Below, piece by piece: positions 10,595 through 21,000 of a stretch of 64,000 bases of DNA (position 1 is its first letter; each line of letters opens with the position of its first letter). Source of the stretch: Winslowiella iniecta (GTDB lineage Bacteria; Pseudomonadota; Gammaproteobacteria; Enterobacterales; Enterobacteriaceae). The notes beneath the pieces were generated by a model that had not been told where the DNA came from, ran no database searches, and saw only the letters and a program-made list of their open reading frames with translations. The stretch is taken from positions 1 through 64,000 of the forward strand of contig NZ_JRXE01000026.1 in the NCBI RefSeq assembly GCF_001267535.1, in the 5' to 3' direction. Both the position numbers and the translations under genes were made by a program.

Positions 10595-10649
10595 CAAAAA
10601 AGAACCTGACCCGGCATCTTACCCCATGAGGATGGCACCGAACAGGTTC
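10595..10649 (-). terminator. Hairpin with U-run in the ispG-hisS gap (terminator or attenuator)
   Basis: On the minus strand GAACCTG (10649-10643) pairs with CAGGTTC (10608-10602), with an inner GGTGCCATC/GATGCC pairing, and is followed by TTTTTTG. It lies about 50 bases after the ispG stop and 90 bases before hisS. It could end the ispG transcript or modulate read-through into hisS. hisS would then need its own promoter or antitermination. The structure is seen; which role it plays is not known. Confidence 0.72.
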
Positions 10650-10696
10650 AATTGGGTATCCCCTTCATCTTTGAATGACAGGGCGATAAATGATGA

Positions 10697-11818
10697 CTAT
10701 TTCTCAACCTGCTGAACGTCAATACGACGGCTTTCATCGAGCATGGCGGCTTTGGCACGAATACGCGCTTCCAGCTGATCGATCATATCGTCGTTATCGA
10801 GACGCTCGCGCAGGCGCACGCCATCTTCGTAAAAACCGCTCTTCTTATTGCTGCCGGTCACGCCCAGCGTTGAAACCAGCGCTTCGCCCGGACCATTGAC
10901 CACACAACCGATAATCGAGATATCCATCGGGGTGATAATATCTTCCAGTCGCTGCTCAAGCGCATTGACCGTACCAATCACATCAAATTCCTGACGTGAA
11001 CAGGTCGGACAGGCAATAAAGTTAATGCCGCGTGAACGGATGCGCAGCGATTTGAGGATATCAAACCCGACCTTCACCTCTTCGACCGGATCGGCAGCCA
11101 GTGAGATACGCAGCGTATCACCGATACCTTCTGCCAGCAGCAATCCGAGACCAATCGCTGATTTCACCGAGCCCGCGCGTGCGCCACCGGCTTCTGTGAT
11201 ACCCAGATGCAGCGGCTGATCGATCTGTTTCGCCAGTAAGCGATAAGATTCAACGGCAAGGAAAACGTCGGAGGCTTTGACACTGACTTTAAACTGATCA
11301 AAGTTCAGCCGATCGAGATGATCAACATGGCGCATTGCTGATTCCAGCAGTGCCTGTGGCGTTGGCTCGCCATATTTTTCCTGCAGATCTTTTTCCAGCG
11401 AACCGGCATTCACGCCGATACGAATCGGAATATTGTAATCACGCGCGCAGTCAACTACCTGACGGATTCGCTCGTTATTACCGATATTGCCGGGGTTAAT
11501 GCGCAGACAGTCAACGCCATACTCTGCGACTTTCAGCGCAATGCGATAGTCGAAGTGAATATCCGCTACCAGCGGAACATTGACCTGTTGTTTGATCAGT
11601 TTAAAGGCTTCTGCCGCGTCCATGGTAGGAACGGAGACGCGGACAATATCGACGCCTACGCGCTCAAGCGCTTTAATCTGGTTGACCGTCGCGGCGACAT
11701 CGGTCGTACGCGTGTTGGTCATGGACTGAACGGCTATTGGTGCGCCATCGCCCACCGGCACCTTGCCGACGTAAATACGTTTTGATTTGCGACGGATAAT
11801 GGGTGCTTCGTTATGCAT
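10697..11818 (-). CDS. ispG: (E)-4-hydroxy-3-methylbut-2-enyl-diphosphate synthase
   Basis: [4Fe-4S] enzyme of the methylerythritol phosphate pathway, converting MEcPP to HMBPP for isoprenoid synthesis. The protein has 373 residues. The N-terminal TIM barrel begins at '[10 protein letters not shown]'. The cluster ligands are in '[11 protein letters not shown]' (about 270 and 273) and '[10 protein letters not shown]' (about 305). The ATG at 11818 has GGAGAAA upstream and matches the E. coli start; a frame open to 11833 adds five residues. It is downstream of rodZ. As an essential Fe-S protein it shows that this cell still makes clusters despite the collapsed isc locus. Confidence 0.98.
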   Translation of the reverse strand: MHNEAPIIRRKSKRIYVGKVPVGDGAPIAVQSMTNTRTTDVAATVNQIKALERVGVDIVRVSVPTMDAAEAFKLIKQQVNVPLVADIHFDYRIALKVAEYGVDCLRINPGNIGNNERIRQVVDCARDYNIPIRIGVNAGSLEKDLQEKYGEPTPQALLESAMRHVDHLDRLNFDQFKVSVKASDVFLAVESYRLLAKQIDQPLHLGITEAGGARAGSVKSAIGLGLLLAEGIGDTLRISLAADPVEEVKVGFDILKSLRIRSRGINFIACPTCSRQEFDVIGTVNALEQRLEDIITPMDISIIGCVVNGPGEALVSTLGVTGSNKKSGFYEDGVRLRERLDNDDMIDQLEARIRAKAAMLDESRRIDVQQVEK

Positions 11819-11857
11819 ATTCTTTCTCCACAATTACTCGCGACCAGAGAAGATGCG

Positions 11858-12868
11858 TTATTGCGCACCTAAGGTCAGACGAGCAACCTGGTTGCTACGG
11901 ATAAAACGACTCAGATCAACAGGTTGACCCTGGTACTGAATCTGTACTGCGCTCGGGGCACCAATTTTCAAACGATAAGGTGCGGTACCGGCAAGGCTCA
12001 GTTTACCACCGCTGCGCTGCATTCCGCTGAACAGTTTTTTGCCTGCGGAGTCAGTCACTTCCAGCCAGCAGTCGGCGTTAAAATTCATCACGATAGCATT
12101 GGGATCAACCGCCGGTGCAGCAACGTCAGCATTGCCGGTTGGCAGCTGGCCGTTAGCCGGTTGACTGTTCGCCGCAGGTGCTGCGGCGTTGTTGATCGGT
12201 GCCTGGCTCGGTGACACCACCGCATTGGCGGTGTCAGCTGAGGTCGTGGCAGGTGCGGCGGCATTGTTAGCTGCCGCGCCACTCGTGTCGGTTGCCGCAG
12301 CGCTGCTGTTGTCAGCAGGTGCAGCAGGCTGGGCAGCCGTATCGATCGCGCTGTCATCAGCACTGCTGCTGCTGTCAGTCAACGGAATCGACTGGCTGTT
12401 ATCGCCTTCTGCGCCAGCGTTCTGGTCAGCCATTGATACCAGGTCATCCTGCGCCGCCTTGTGGTTTTGCCACCACCAGGCGCCGGTCAAACCGACCACC
12501 ACAAACAACACCAGCCAGGTAAAGATCATCAGCCAGCCATCACGTTTTTTACGACGCTTGCCGAGTGAGAAACTTTGCATCGGCTCAACTTTCGCCGCAC
12601 GAACCGGCGCCTGCTTAGCCATCATTGGCAGCAGCTCCTCTTCTGGTACATGAACCAGACGAGCATAGGAGCGGATATAACCACGCAAGAAGGTCGATGC
12701 GAGATCGGCTGGGGACTTATCTTCCTCAATATCACGAACGGTAGAAAGTTTCAGGCAGAGACGCTCAGCAACGTTCTGCTGCGTAAGGCCCATTTGCTCA
12801 CGGGCAGTACGCAGGCGTTCGCCCGTGGAATTTACTGCAGATTTTTCTTGAGTGGCTTCAGTATTCAT
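11858..12868 (-). CDS. rodZ: Cytoskeletal protein RodZ
   Basis: Bitopic membrane protein that links the MreB cytoskeleton to the elongation machinery and sets rod shape. The protein has 336 residues, against 337 in E. coli. A cytoplasmic Cro-like helix-turn-helix at about 15-75 binds MreB. A basic stop-transfer 'KRRKKRD' precedes the membrane segment at about 111-131. A long Ala/Ser/Thr/Asn-rich periplasmic linker follows (about 140-255), then a C-terminal beta domain (DUF4115; '[16 protein letters not shown]'). The linker is low-complexity and encodes long spurious frames on the other strand. Its start overlaps the end of pilF by 11 bases. Confidence 0.97.
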   Translation of the reverse strand: MNTEATQEKSAVNSTGERLRTAREQMGLTQQNVAERLCLKLSTVRDIEEDKSPADLASTFLRGYIRSYARLVHVPEEELLPMMAKQAPVRAAKVEPMQSFSLGKRRKKRDGWLMIFTWLVLFVVVGLTGAWWWQNHKAAQDDLVSMADQNAGAEGDNSQSIPLTDSSSSADDSAIDTAAQPAAPADNSSAAATDTSGAAANNAAAPATTSADTANAVVSPSQAPINNAAAPAANSQPANGQLPTGNADVAAPAVDPNAIVMNFNADCWLEVTDSAGKKLFSGMQRSGGKLSLAGTAPYRLKIGAPSAVQIQYQGQPVDLSRFIRSNQVARLTLGAQ

Positions 12869-13592
12869 TAGCTAAAAAATGCTGGTACTGTATCGATTGT
12901 GGAAAATTTCGCGCCAGTTGCAGGCCGTAACGCTTAACATCAGCGCTGCGCTCAACCAACGCGGCGAAACGAATCTCTAACCACAAGCTCTCTGCCGAAG
13001 CAGGCAAGCTGTGCTGATATACATCTAATAAGAGTCGCGCCTGGACACGTTCTCCCTTTCCAAATCGCCTTTCGGCATCGGCCAGCAAGGGTATCCCCTT
13101 CTGTGCATCAGCCTGGATCGCCAGCAGCAGCGATGCTTTTGCCTGCTCAGGCTTTCCTGCGTTCAGATAGCAGTAGCCGGCATTTTCAAAGCTGTCCGCT
13201 CTGGCACCGGACTGCGGCAGACGTTGTGCCTGGCTAAACTGCTGTTGCGCCGCATCATACTGCCCTAATCCGCAAAGAAACGCACCGTAATTGTTAACAA
13301 CAAAACTATTTAACGGTGCCAGCTGTAATGCCTGATCATAGCGCAATTGTGCAGAATGGTTATCTCCGCTCAACTGATATAAACGCGCCATTGCCAGCTG
13401 AGTGCGATAATCCTGCGGCGCAGCGGCTTCAGCTCGCTGCAAATTGCGTTGCGCAGCGGCAATATCGCCGCGCGCAAGATATTCCAGACCGAGCTGAAGG
13501 CGTGTCTCTGCTGAGCCACTTGCCGCGTGATTGGTGACACAACCACTTACAAGAAAAGCGCTCAGCAGCGCGCAGAGTAATCCGTTACGCAT
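12858..13592 (-). CDS. pilW: Type IV pilus biogenesis/stability lipoprotein PilF/PilW-like
   Basis: The protein has 244 residues with a lipoprotein signal peptide ending 'FLVSGC' (cysteine 18, Val at +2, predicting the outer membrane). It carries about five TPR repeats, for example '[20 protein letters not shown]' and '[19 protein letters not shown]'. In Pseudomonas and Neisseria such proteins are pilotins for the PilQ secretin. No other pilus genes are in this window. The gene fills the rodZ-rlmN gap, a placement I associate with Yersinia and Erwinia relatives but not E. coli. Whether it serves a pilus here is unknown. Confidence 0.88.
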   Translation of the reverse strand: MRNGLLCALLSAFLVSGCVTNHAASGSAETRLQLGLEYLARGDIAAAQRNLQRAEAAAPQDYRTQLAMARLYQLSGDNHSAQLRYDQALQLAPLNSFVVNNYGAFLCGLGQYDAAQQQFSQAQRLPQSGARADSFENAGYCYLNAGKPEQAKASLLLAIQADAQKGIPLLADAERRFGKGERVQARLLLDVYQHSLPASAESLWLEIRFAALVERSADVKRYGLQLARNFPQSIQYQHFLANEY

Positions 13593-13687
13593 AACTTCTC
13601 CCTGATGTTATGAAGCTTGTTATGTTACGCCAAACATAGCAAGCCCAAAACCGGAGAATTGTTGTAAAAACAATTAAATCACCGGTT

Positions 13688-14854
13688 TCAGAGCGCTTTC
13701 ACAGATATTGCTTCACCCGCCATTTTTTTGCGCAGGGTACGCTTGGTACGGTCAATAACATCACCCGCTAACTGACCACAGGCAGCATCAATATCATCAC
13801 CACGAGTTTTACGCACAATCGTGGTAAAGCCGTAATCCATCAATACTTTGGAGAAACGATCAACCCGGCTGTTGGAGCTGCGACCATAAGGTGCGCCCGG
13901 GAAGGGGTTCCATGGGATCAGGTTGATCTTGCACGGCGTATCTTTCAACAGTTCCGCCAGTTCATGAGCATCATCGGTGCTGTCGTTAACGTGATCCAGC
14001 ATCACATACTCAATGGTAACGCGGCCCTGGTTGGCGTTTGATTTGCCAATATAACGCTGCACCGCATCAAGGAAGGTGGCGATATTGTATTTCTTGTTAA
14101 TTGGCACAATTTCATCGCGCACTTTGTCATTCGAGGCGTGCAGTGAAATTGCCAGCGCGACATCAATCATATCGCCCAGCTTGTCGAGTGCAGGCACCAC
14201 GCCGGAAGTTGACAGAGTAACGCGGCGCTTGGAAAGACCAAAGCCGAAGTCATCCAGCATGATTTCCATAGCAGGAACGACGTTGTTCAGGTTCAGCAGT
14301 GGCTCGCCCATGCCCATCATCACCACGTTGGTGATAGGACGCTGACCGGTGACACGTGCCGCGCCGATAATTTTCGCGGCACGCCATACCTGACCAATAA
14401 TTTCCGACACGCGCAGGTTACGGTTAAAGCCCTGCTGCGCAGTGGAACAGAATTTACACTCAAGTGCACAACCTACCTGCGAGGAGACGCAGAGTGTGGC
14501 GCGGTCTTTCTCCGGGATGTAGACAGTTTCTACCAGCTGGTCGCCAACGCGAATCGCCCATTTAATGGTGCCATCGGTTGAGCGCATCTCTTCGGCCACT
14601 TCAGGTGCACGGATTTCGGTCAGCTCTTTCAGCTTGCCGCGCAGCACTTTGTTGATATCGGTCATCTGATCGAAATCATCGCTGCAATAGTGATAAATCC
14701 ACTTCATGACCTGATCAGCGCGGAAAGGTTTCTCACCAATAGACAGGAAGAATTCGCGCATTTGCTGACGGTTAAGATCCAGCAGATTGATTTTTTGTTT
14801 CTGGCTGACAACTACAGGAGTTTCGGACGACGGCGTCACAATAAGTTCTGACAT
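13688..14854 (-). CDS. rlmN: Dual-specificity 23S rRNA (A2503-C2) / tRNA (A37-C2) methyltransferase RlmN
   Basis: Radical-SAM enzyme that methylates C2 of A2503 in 23S rRNA and A37 in several tRNAs. The protein has 388 residues. The CxxxCxxC motif is 'CALECKFC' (Cys129, 133, 136), preceded by Cys122, with the C-terminal catalytic cysteine in 'DIDAACGQL'. The glycine-rich SAM motif is '[11 protein letters not shown]'. It needs a [4Fe-4S] cluster. It heads the row rlmN-pilF-rodZ-ispG, with 95 bases before pilF. Confidence 0.98.
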   Translation of the reverse strand: MSELIVTPSSETPVVVSQKQKINLLDLNRQQMREFFLSIGEKPFRADQVMKWIYHYCSDDFDQMTDINKVLRGKLKELTEIRAPEVAEEMRSTDGTIKWAIRVGDQLVETVYIPEKDRATLCVSSQVGCALECKFCSTAQQGFNRNLRVSEIIGQVWRAAKIIGAARVTGQRPITNVVMMGMGEPLLNLNNVVPAMEIMLDDFGFGLSKRRVTLSTSGVVPALDKLGDMIDVALAISLHASNDKVRDEIVPINKKYNIATFLDAVQRYIGKSNANQGRVTIEYVMLDHVNDSTDDAHELAELLKDTPCKINLIPWNPFPGAPYGRSSNSRVDRFSKVLMDYGFTTIVRKTRGDDIDAACGQLAGDVIDRTKRTLRKKMAGEAISVKAL

Positions 14855-14906
14855 AATATTCTCTCGCCTCGTTATTACACGTTATGGCGTTGGGGGATGA
14901 ATGATG

Positions 14907-14947
14907 AAAAAAGAAGCGCCCCCGCTGAGCATGCTCATCAGGGGCGC
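14907..14947 (-). terminator. Terminator downstream of ndk
   Basis: GCGCCCC (14916-14922) pairs with GGGGCGC (14941-14947), and an inner TGAGCATGCTCA palindrome strengthens the stem. An A-run at 14907-14912 becomes the U-run on the minus strand. It lies 100 bases past the ndk stop and just before rlmN. Confidence 0.82.
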
Positions 14948-15047
14948 ATTATTGTACAAACATCTTTAACGGGATGCCAACTTACGACAGCTTGCGGACA
15001 AATTAATTTTGTAAACGCCGCTTACCTGTTGACTCACCCGACACGAA

Positions 15048-15479
15048 TTAACGTGTACGCGGGCACACTTCGCCTTCGCCGAAGAAGAACGCGATTTCAC
15101 GTGCTGCAGATTCAGCAGAATCAGAACCGTGGGTCGCGTTTTCGGTGAAGCTGTCAGCGTAGTCTGCACGCAGAGTACCTGCCAGTGCGTTTGCCGGGTT
15201 GGTTGCACCCATCAGGTCACGGTGACGCTGAACGGCGTTTTCACCTTCCAGTACGGAAACCACGATTGGACCTGAAGTCATAAATTCAACCAGGCCATCG
15301 AAGAAAGGCTTGCCAGCGTGTTCTGCGTAGAAGCCCTGAGCCTGCTCAGTGGTCAGGTGCAGCATTTTTGCAGCAACAATTTTAAAGCCAGCGCTTTCGA
15401 AACGGTTGTAGATAGCACCAATTACGTTTTTTGCCACCGCATTGGGTTTAACGATGGAAAAAGTGCGTTCTGTTGTCAT
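15048..15479 (-). CDS. ndk: Nucleoside diphosphate kinase
   Basis: Transfers the terminal phosphate between nucleoside triphosphates and diphosphates through a phosphohistidine. The protein has 143 residues, the family size. The active site '[20 protein letters not shown]' carries the catalytic histidine at about 117, with the nucleotide-binding 'MTSGPIVV' before it. The ATG at 15479 follows AGAGGT and gives the family N-terminus '[16 protein letters not shown]'; a frame open to 15527 adds 16 unconserved residues. It stands alone between terminators and pbpC. Confidence 0.98.
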   Translation of the reverse strand: MTTERTFSIVKPNAVAKNVIGAIYNRFESAGFKIVAAKMLHLTTEQAQGFYAEHAGKPFFDGLVEFMTSGPIVVSVLEGENAVQRHRDLMGATNPANALAGTLRADYADSFTENATHGSDSAESAAREIAFFFGEGEVCPRTR

Positions 15480-15719
15480 GTTGACCTCTGTTTTAACTGC
15501 CAAATTAAGCCGGATTTTCCCCTTCATACTTCAGAATGCCGCTTAAACAGCCACATTCTGAATGCTTCGGGTAGTAAATGTGGGTTCCGGCCCGAGAAAA
15601 TGGCGCCGATTATAGGGGCGCGATCGGCGGTTGCCTATCGAAGATTCAACAATTCATTAAAAAAACATGATCTCCGTCGCCATGTCTGCTGCATATCCGC
15701 ATCTCCGGTCGGAAATTAA

Positions 15720-18041
15720 TCATCTTACCGTAAAAGCGGCGCTCGCCACTTGTCCCCCTTCATCCAGCACCGTTAACTGATAATTACCGGGCTTTTCGAA
15801 CGGCAAAACCCGTGACATGACACCCTGCTGACTTTCCAGCGGATCGCCATTAAGAAACCACCAGCGCTGACTTCCCTGGCCGCCTTGCACGCTGGCCGTC
15901 ACCGTCAGTAACGGCTGACCCGGTAAACGGCGCAGAATCTGTCCGTCGCGCACGCCAGATAAAAGCAGTGGCGCTGCATTGCCCAGCCTTAATGGCGGAC
16001 ACTGCGTATCAATCGGCGGCAATCGACTGGCACGCCGTTCGCCGGGCGGCAGCCACGGCTCAAGCGGCAGCGGCCACAGGGTCACGGTTTGCCCTCGTGC
16101 ACTACGACAATCCGCCGCCACGCGTTTGCCTTGCGCATTCAACCATACCGGCTGCTGAATACCGGATAAACTCTCCTGCCCCGGTGCCAGCAGTGTTGGC
16201 GGCACGGTTTGATTAACTATCCAGCTTTGACGCCGCTGACGGCAATTGGTATCACCGACAGGCAGGGTTTGGCCGCCCGGCCAGCAGATCGAGGCAACGC
16301 TGACCGATGGCGGGCGCGGATCGGCCGGTAATACCGAGCCACGCAAACGCGGTGACGACATCAGCAAATTACTGACCTGATTCATTACCGGCACCGCACT
16401 GGCGTTACCATACTGTCCGGCCACTGGCGTACCATCCGGGCGCCCGACCCAAACGCCAATCAGATAGCGTGCATTGATGCCAACCGCCCAGGCATCGCGG
16501 TAACCATAGCTGGTACCAGTTTTCCACGCCAGCGGGACCACCGCAGGCAGCTGACCATCGGGCTGTGGCTGCGCTTCACCGGCCAGAACCCGGCGAATGA
16601 CCCACGCCGCGCCGGGTGACATCAAAGCACGCTGCTCCAGTTGTTGCTCTGGCAGAAAACGCAGCTGCGCAGCATTCCCGTGGCGCGCAAAGGCGCTGTA
16701 TGCTGCGACAATTTCATCCATCCGTGTGCCGGTTCCGCCCAGTACCAGCGACAGATTAGGTTCCACCGCTGTCGGAAAATGTAACCTCAGGCCGACATTA
16801 CGCAGCGCCGCCGTAAGACGTTTTGGTCCGTAAGCGTCGAGCAGCTGTACCGCAGGGAGATTAAGCGAACGTGAGAGCGCCTCGCTGGCGCTGACCGGGC
16901 CGTGAAATCCGGTATCAAAGTTGCCTGGCCGATAATCGCCAAAACGCCGCGGAACATCCTGGAGCAACGACTCCGCATGGATAAGTCCGTCGTCAATCGC
17001 CAGCCCATAGACGAACGGTTTCAGCACCGATCCTGGCGAACGTACGCTGCTAATCATATCGACATGACCAAAGCGGCTGTCATCATTAAGATCGACCGAA
17101 CCTATATAGGCGCGCACTTTCATATTGGTGTGATCGACCACCATCACTGCCATCGACGTGCGTGGTGGCAACTGATTTTTCCAGCCCTGCGCCATCGCTT
17201 CCAGCTGACGCTGCAGCGAGGCATCAATCGTTGAGGTCACTTTTTGCTGAGGTGACTGTGCAATCAGTCGCCTTGCCAGCAACGGTGCCAGCTCCGGCAT
17301 CTGTCGTGGAGCCAGCCACACCGGCTCAGCAAAAATCTCTTCAACATGTGGTGATGACCAGACCTGATAATCGATCATGCGCTGCAACACTTTATTGCGA
17401 GCTGCCTGCGCACGCAGCGGCCAGCGGTCGGGGCGTAAACGGCTGGGAGCCTGAGGCAGCACGGCCATCAGCGCCGCTTCACTGCGTGTCATCTCAGACG
17501 GCGGCTTGCCCAGCCACGTCCAGCTGGCGGCACCGATGCCTTCAATGGTGCCGCCGAATGGCGCACGGTTAAGATAGAGTGTCAGAATCTCGCGCTTCGA
17601 CAGATGCCACTCCAGCTGCAATGCACGCCATACCTGATGCAGTTTACCGCTAAAGGTACGCGGTTGCGGATCGATCAGCCGTGCGACCTGCATCGTCAGG
17701 GTGCTGCCACCAGAGATAATTTCCCTGCCGGTAATGTCCTGCCAGGCTGCGCGGAAAATCGCCAGTGGATTGACGCCAGGATGGTGCCAGAACCAGCGAT
17801 CCTCATAGGTGAGCAGCGCCTGAAGATAATAAGGCGACACGTCATCAACAGTAACCGGATAGCGCCAGATGCCGTTACGATCGGCAAAGCGCCACAGCGG
17901 CGTGCCATCTTCAGCCACCACCACGCGCGCAGGCTCCACCTGCTGCAATGGCAGCGGAAACAGACGATCGCCCACCAATAACAGCAGAAGCAGCGCCAGC
18001 AATACCATTACCACGCGTAACAGCACGAAACGACTTTTCAT
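15720..18041 (-). CDS. pbpC: Penicillin-binding protein 1C
   Basis: Bifunctional class A penicillin-binding protein of the inner membrane. The protein has 773 residues. A membrane anchor is at about 8-25. The glycosyltransferase 51 domain has 'YEDRWFWHHPGVNP' (catalytic Glu80) and 'ISGGSTLTMQVAR'. The transpeptidase domain has SVLK with the nucleophile at Ser338 and Lys341, and KTGTS at 507-511. The C-terminal domain typical of PBP1C follows, with 'CWPGGQTLP'. No clear ribosome-binding site precedes the ATG. It sits 37 bases downstream of the alpha-2-macroglobulin gene, the conserved pairing in which the two proteins are thought to cooperate in envelope defence and repair. Confidence 0.97.
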   Translation of the reverse strand: MKSRFVLLRVVMVLLALLLLLLVGDRLFPLPLQQVEPARVVVAEDGTPLWRFADRNGIWRYPVTVDDVSPYYLQALLTYEDRWFWHHPGVNPLAIFRAAWQDITGREIISGGSTLTMQVARLIDPQPRTFSGKLHQVWRALQLEWHLSKREILTLYLNRAPFGGTIEGIGAASWTWLGKPPSEMTRSEAALMAVLPQAPSRLRPDRWPLRAQAARNKVLQRMIDYQVWSSPHVEEIFAEPVWLAPRQMPELAPLLARRLIAQSPQQKVTSTIDASLQRQLEAMAQGWKNQLPPRTSMAVMVVDHTNMKVRAYIGSVDLNDDSRFGHVDMISSVRSPGSVLKPFVYGLAIDDGLIHAESLLQDVPRRFGDYRPGNFDTGFHGPVSASEALSRSLNLPAVQLLDAYGPKRLTAALRNVGLRLHFPTAVEPNLSLVLGGTGTRMDEIVAAYSAFARHGNAAQLRFLPEQQLEQRALMSPGAAWVIRRVLAGEAQPQPDGQLPAVVPLAWKTGTSYGYRDAWAVGINARYLIGVWVGRPDGTPVAGQYGNASAVPVMNQVSNLLMSSPRLRGSVLPADPRPPSVSVASICWPGGQTLPVGDTNCRQRRQSWIVNQTVPPTLLAPGQESLSGIQQPVWLNAQGKRVAADCRSARGQTVTLWPLPLEPWLPPGERRASRLPPIDTQCPPLRLGNAAPLLLSGVRDGQILRRLPGQPLLTVTASVQGGQGSQRWWFLNGDPLESQQGVMSRVLPFEKPGNYQLTVLDEGGQVASAAFTVR

Positions 18042-18078
18042 CGTTTATCGCGCCCGACGTGCTGCCGGGCGACAGAGC

Positions 18079-21000
18079 TTATTGCACATTCAGCCGCTCT
18101 GGAGTGGCACCCAGCGCGCGCCATTGCGGTACATACATCGATTCAACCTGCGGCGCGGGCACCTGATAGCTGCCAGGCGTTACGGCACGTGCCAGATACA
18201 GCAACGTCACTGGCCGATAGCCATCCACATCCACCGCCGCAACGAAACGATCGTCGCGGAACTCGAGGTGTTTGATATTGGCCTGTTGCATATCATTCAC
18301 CAGCTCCTGTACCTCGGTCGCGCTCTCACCAAGGCTGGCACTGCTGTCTCCCAGATTCTGATTTTCCAGTTCCAGCCCGGCGGGTAGCAGATCGACTACC
18401 AGCGCATCCGGCACCCTCTCCTGCGCTGAAACCTTAAGTTGTACCAGCACCAGCTCACCGCTTTTCAGACTGGTCAGCGATTTCTCTTTACCATCCAGCC
18501 CGATATAACTGCGGCTGATTTGCAGATTATCGCTGTAGGGAACAGGCATACTCTGCGGATAACCTACCGCATCCAGCCGGGTATAAAGATTGCTGCTGCC
18601 CTGATTGCTGATAGTGATGCCTTTAGTCAGCTCAGCCGCTGTCAGCGTTGTGGTCAGGGTTTCACTGCCGCTTAATGCCGGTGATTGCCCGTTCAGGCTG
18701 GCTTGCCAGCTTTTACCCGCCGTTTCCTGTAGCGTTCTGCCCGCAAGGAACAACGCGTTGTTTTCCTGGGTTGAGAGCCAGCGTTTACCGTTCAGCTGCT
18801 GCGACAGTTTAACCAGCAACATACCTTGCTCATCCGGCAGTTGCTGATTTTCGGCCAGCAGACTGAGGATCAACGCGTTGTCACGCAGCTCACTACCGTA
18901 ATCTTCCAGCCAGATATTATTACCCGGACGCGAGCTGTTAATGCCCTGAGCGATCAGTTCAGTACCACGCGGCGCATCGCCCATCAGTTTGAGTGCCAGT
19001 CCCAGTTGCACCAGCGGCAGCCCGGCTTTGGCACTCTCTTTTTTATCATACAGCGCACGTAACGCCCCTAACGGTGCTTTTTGCTGACGCGCCAGCACCA
19101 GCGCGGCATAAGCCTGTACACTAAAGCGCGTTGCCGCCGGGTCATTGCTGTAATACACCTCAATCTGATTAGCATCCTGCAAGTAGCGCAGCAGCCGTTC
19201 ATTGGCGCGATCCAGCAGCGGTTTCGACACGCTGTAACCCTGTTCGCTGGCACGAATCAGAAAATCAGTGACATAAGCCGTTAGCCAGAACTCTTCCGGG
19301 CTGTCTTTACTCCACAAACCAAAGCTGCCGTTGAAGCGCTGCATACCCGCCAGGCGATCAATGCCGACATCAATCGACTCACGGCGCGCCTTATCGCTGC
19401 TGCCTTTAATTCCCAGCGCCACCAGCTGTGCATGATTCGTGAACAGTGACGGATAAAGACCGCTGGCGGTTTGTTCAAGGCAGCCATACGGATACGCATA
19501 CAGCTCGCGAATATAACGGGCAATATTCAGTGGCGGGCGGCTGCCGATAGCCAGCTGCCCCTGTAATGTGGCAGGAGCCAGCCCGCTCAGCGCCTCAGCC
19601 GGTACGCTCCAGGGTTCGCCAGCCCGCACCACTGACTCAAAATTACGCGTCTCTGCCGGCCATGCCGGACGTACGCCTATTTTCCAGCTATGGTGCCCAG
19701 GGTTAACCTTCTCTCCCGGCAGATTCAGGCCGGTAATATCAACCGTAACTTCGCCATCGCCAAAGCCGGTCAGGGCGCTGACAGGGACGAATACGGTGGT
19801 GCGCTCTCCGGCTTTAAGTGAAACGCTCTGGGTTTCTGCACCATCCAGTTTCACCAGTCCCTGCGCCATCAGTCGCAGATTCAGGGTTTGCGGCAGACCC
19901 GACAGGTTTGAGATATCCAGAGCCAGGCGAGCAGTATCGCCTCCGGCCATAAAGCGCGGTGTCGCCAGTTCCGTCACCAGCGGCGCGGCAACGACGACCT
20001 TCTGCTCACCCTGACCAAACTCGGCATCGCTCCATGCCTGTGCCATCAGGCGTAGCTCACCGTTAAACTCAGGAATTTGCAGCTCAATACGCCCTTCACC
20101 CTTCTCATCAAGTGTCACCGGTTGCGCCTGCTGCGCCACAATATTGACGTGCGTCACCGGTTTTTTACCGCCGCGTGCCAGCGGATCGCCTTCATCTCCA
20201 TCGCCACCGAAACGCAGCGTCGCCTGACGCCCCAGCCCTTCAATCAGCTGACCATAGACATCATATTGATCGGCGTTATAGCGCTTCCGGCCAAAGAAGC
20301 CGTCAAACGGATCTGGCGTCCGGTAATCGGTAATACTCAGCACACCGCTATCTACCGCCGACAGTAGCAGATGGATATTTTTTGGCAGTTTGCCCCCCTC
20401 AATAGCGGCTTTCACTTTGACCGTCAGCGTCTGATTCGGACGAATCTTTTGCGGCGCATCCAGCGTTAAGGCCAGTTTGCGGTTGTCATCAGCCAGCGGC
20501 AGATGCAGCAAACCAACCGCGCGTTTTGGCGTGGTGCCTTTCTCTTTCTCACCCGGACGAATAACTAACGCGCTGAGATAGAGATCGTGACGACGCCACT
20601 GCGGGTTAACCGGCACATCAACGTTAATGCCTCCCGCAGGTACATCAATCTCCTGCCACCATAGCGGACCATTACTGGACTCGAGCATCAGATAGCCTTT
20701 GCCTGCTGCCGGTGCTTCAATATGCACGCTGGCTTTTTCGCCCGGCCGATACGCAGGTTTATCCAGCTTGAGTTTTACCTGATCCGGGCGCAGTGCGCCG
20801 CTGCCATCGGTATTGTCCTGCCAGCTGTAACCCGCCCAAAAACGCAGGCTGCTCATGGTTTTTTCATCGGCAGTCCGCACTTCAATACGGTATGAACCCC
20901 AGTCGACCGGGAACTCGACGCGCGCGGTGCCATCCGCTGCCAGTGAAATCTGTTGCTGGTCTTCTTGCAGATCCTTCTGCTCATAGCGCGACTGCCAGCC

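Noticed and set aside
12189-12653. A 154-codon Ala/Leu-rich plus-strand frame opposite rodZ
   Set aside because: It mirrors the low-complexity periplasmic linker of RodZ and has no independent support.
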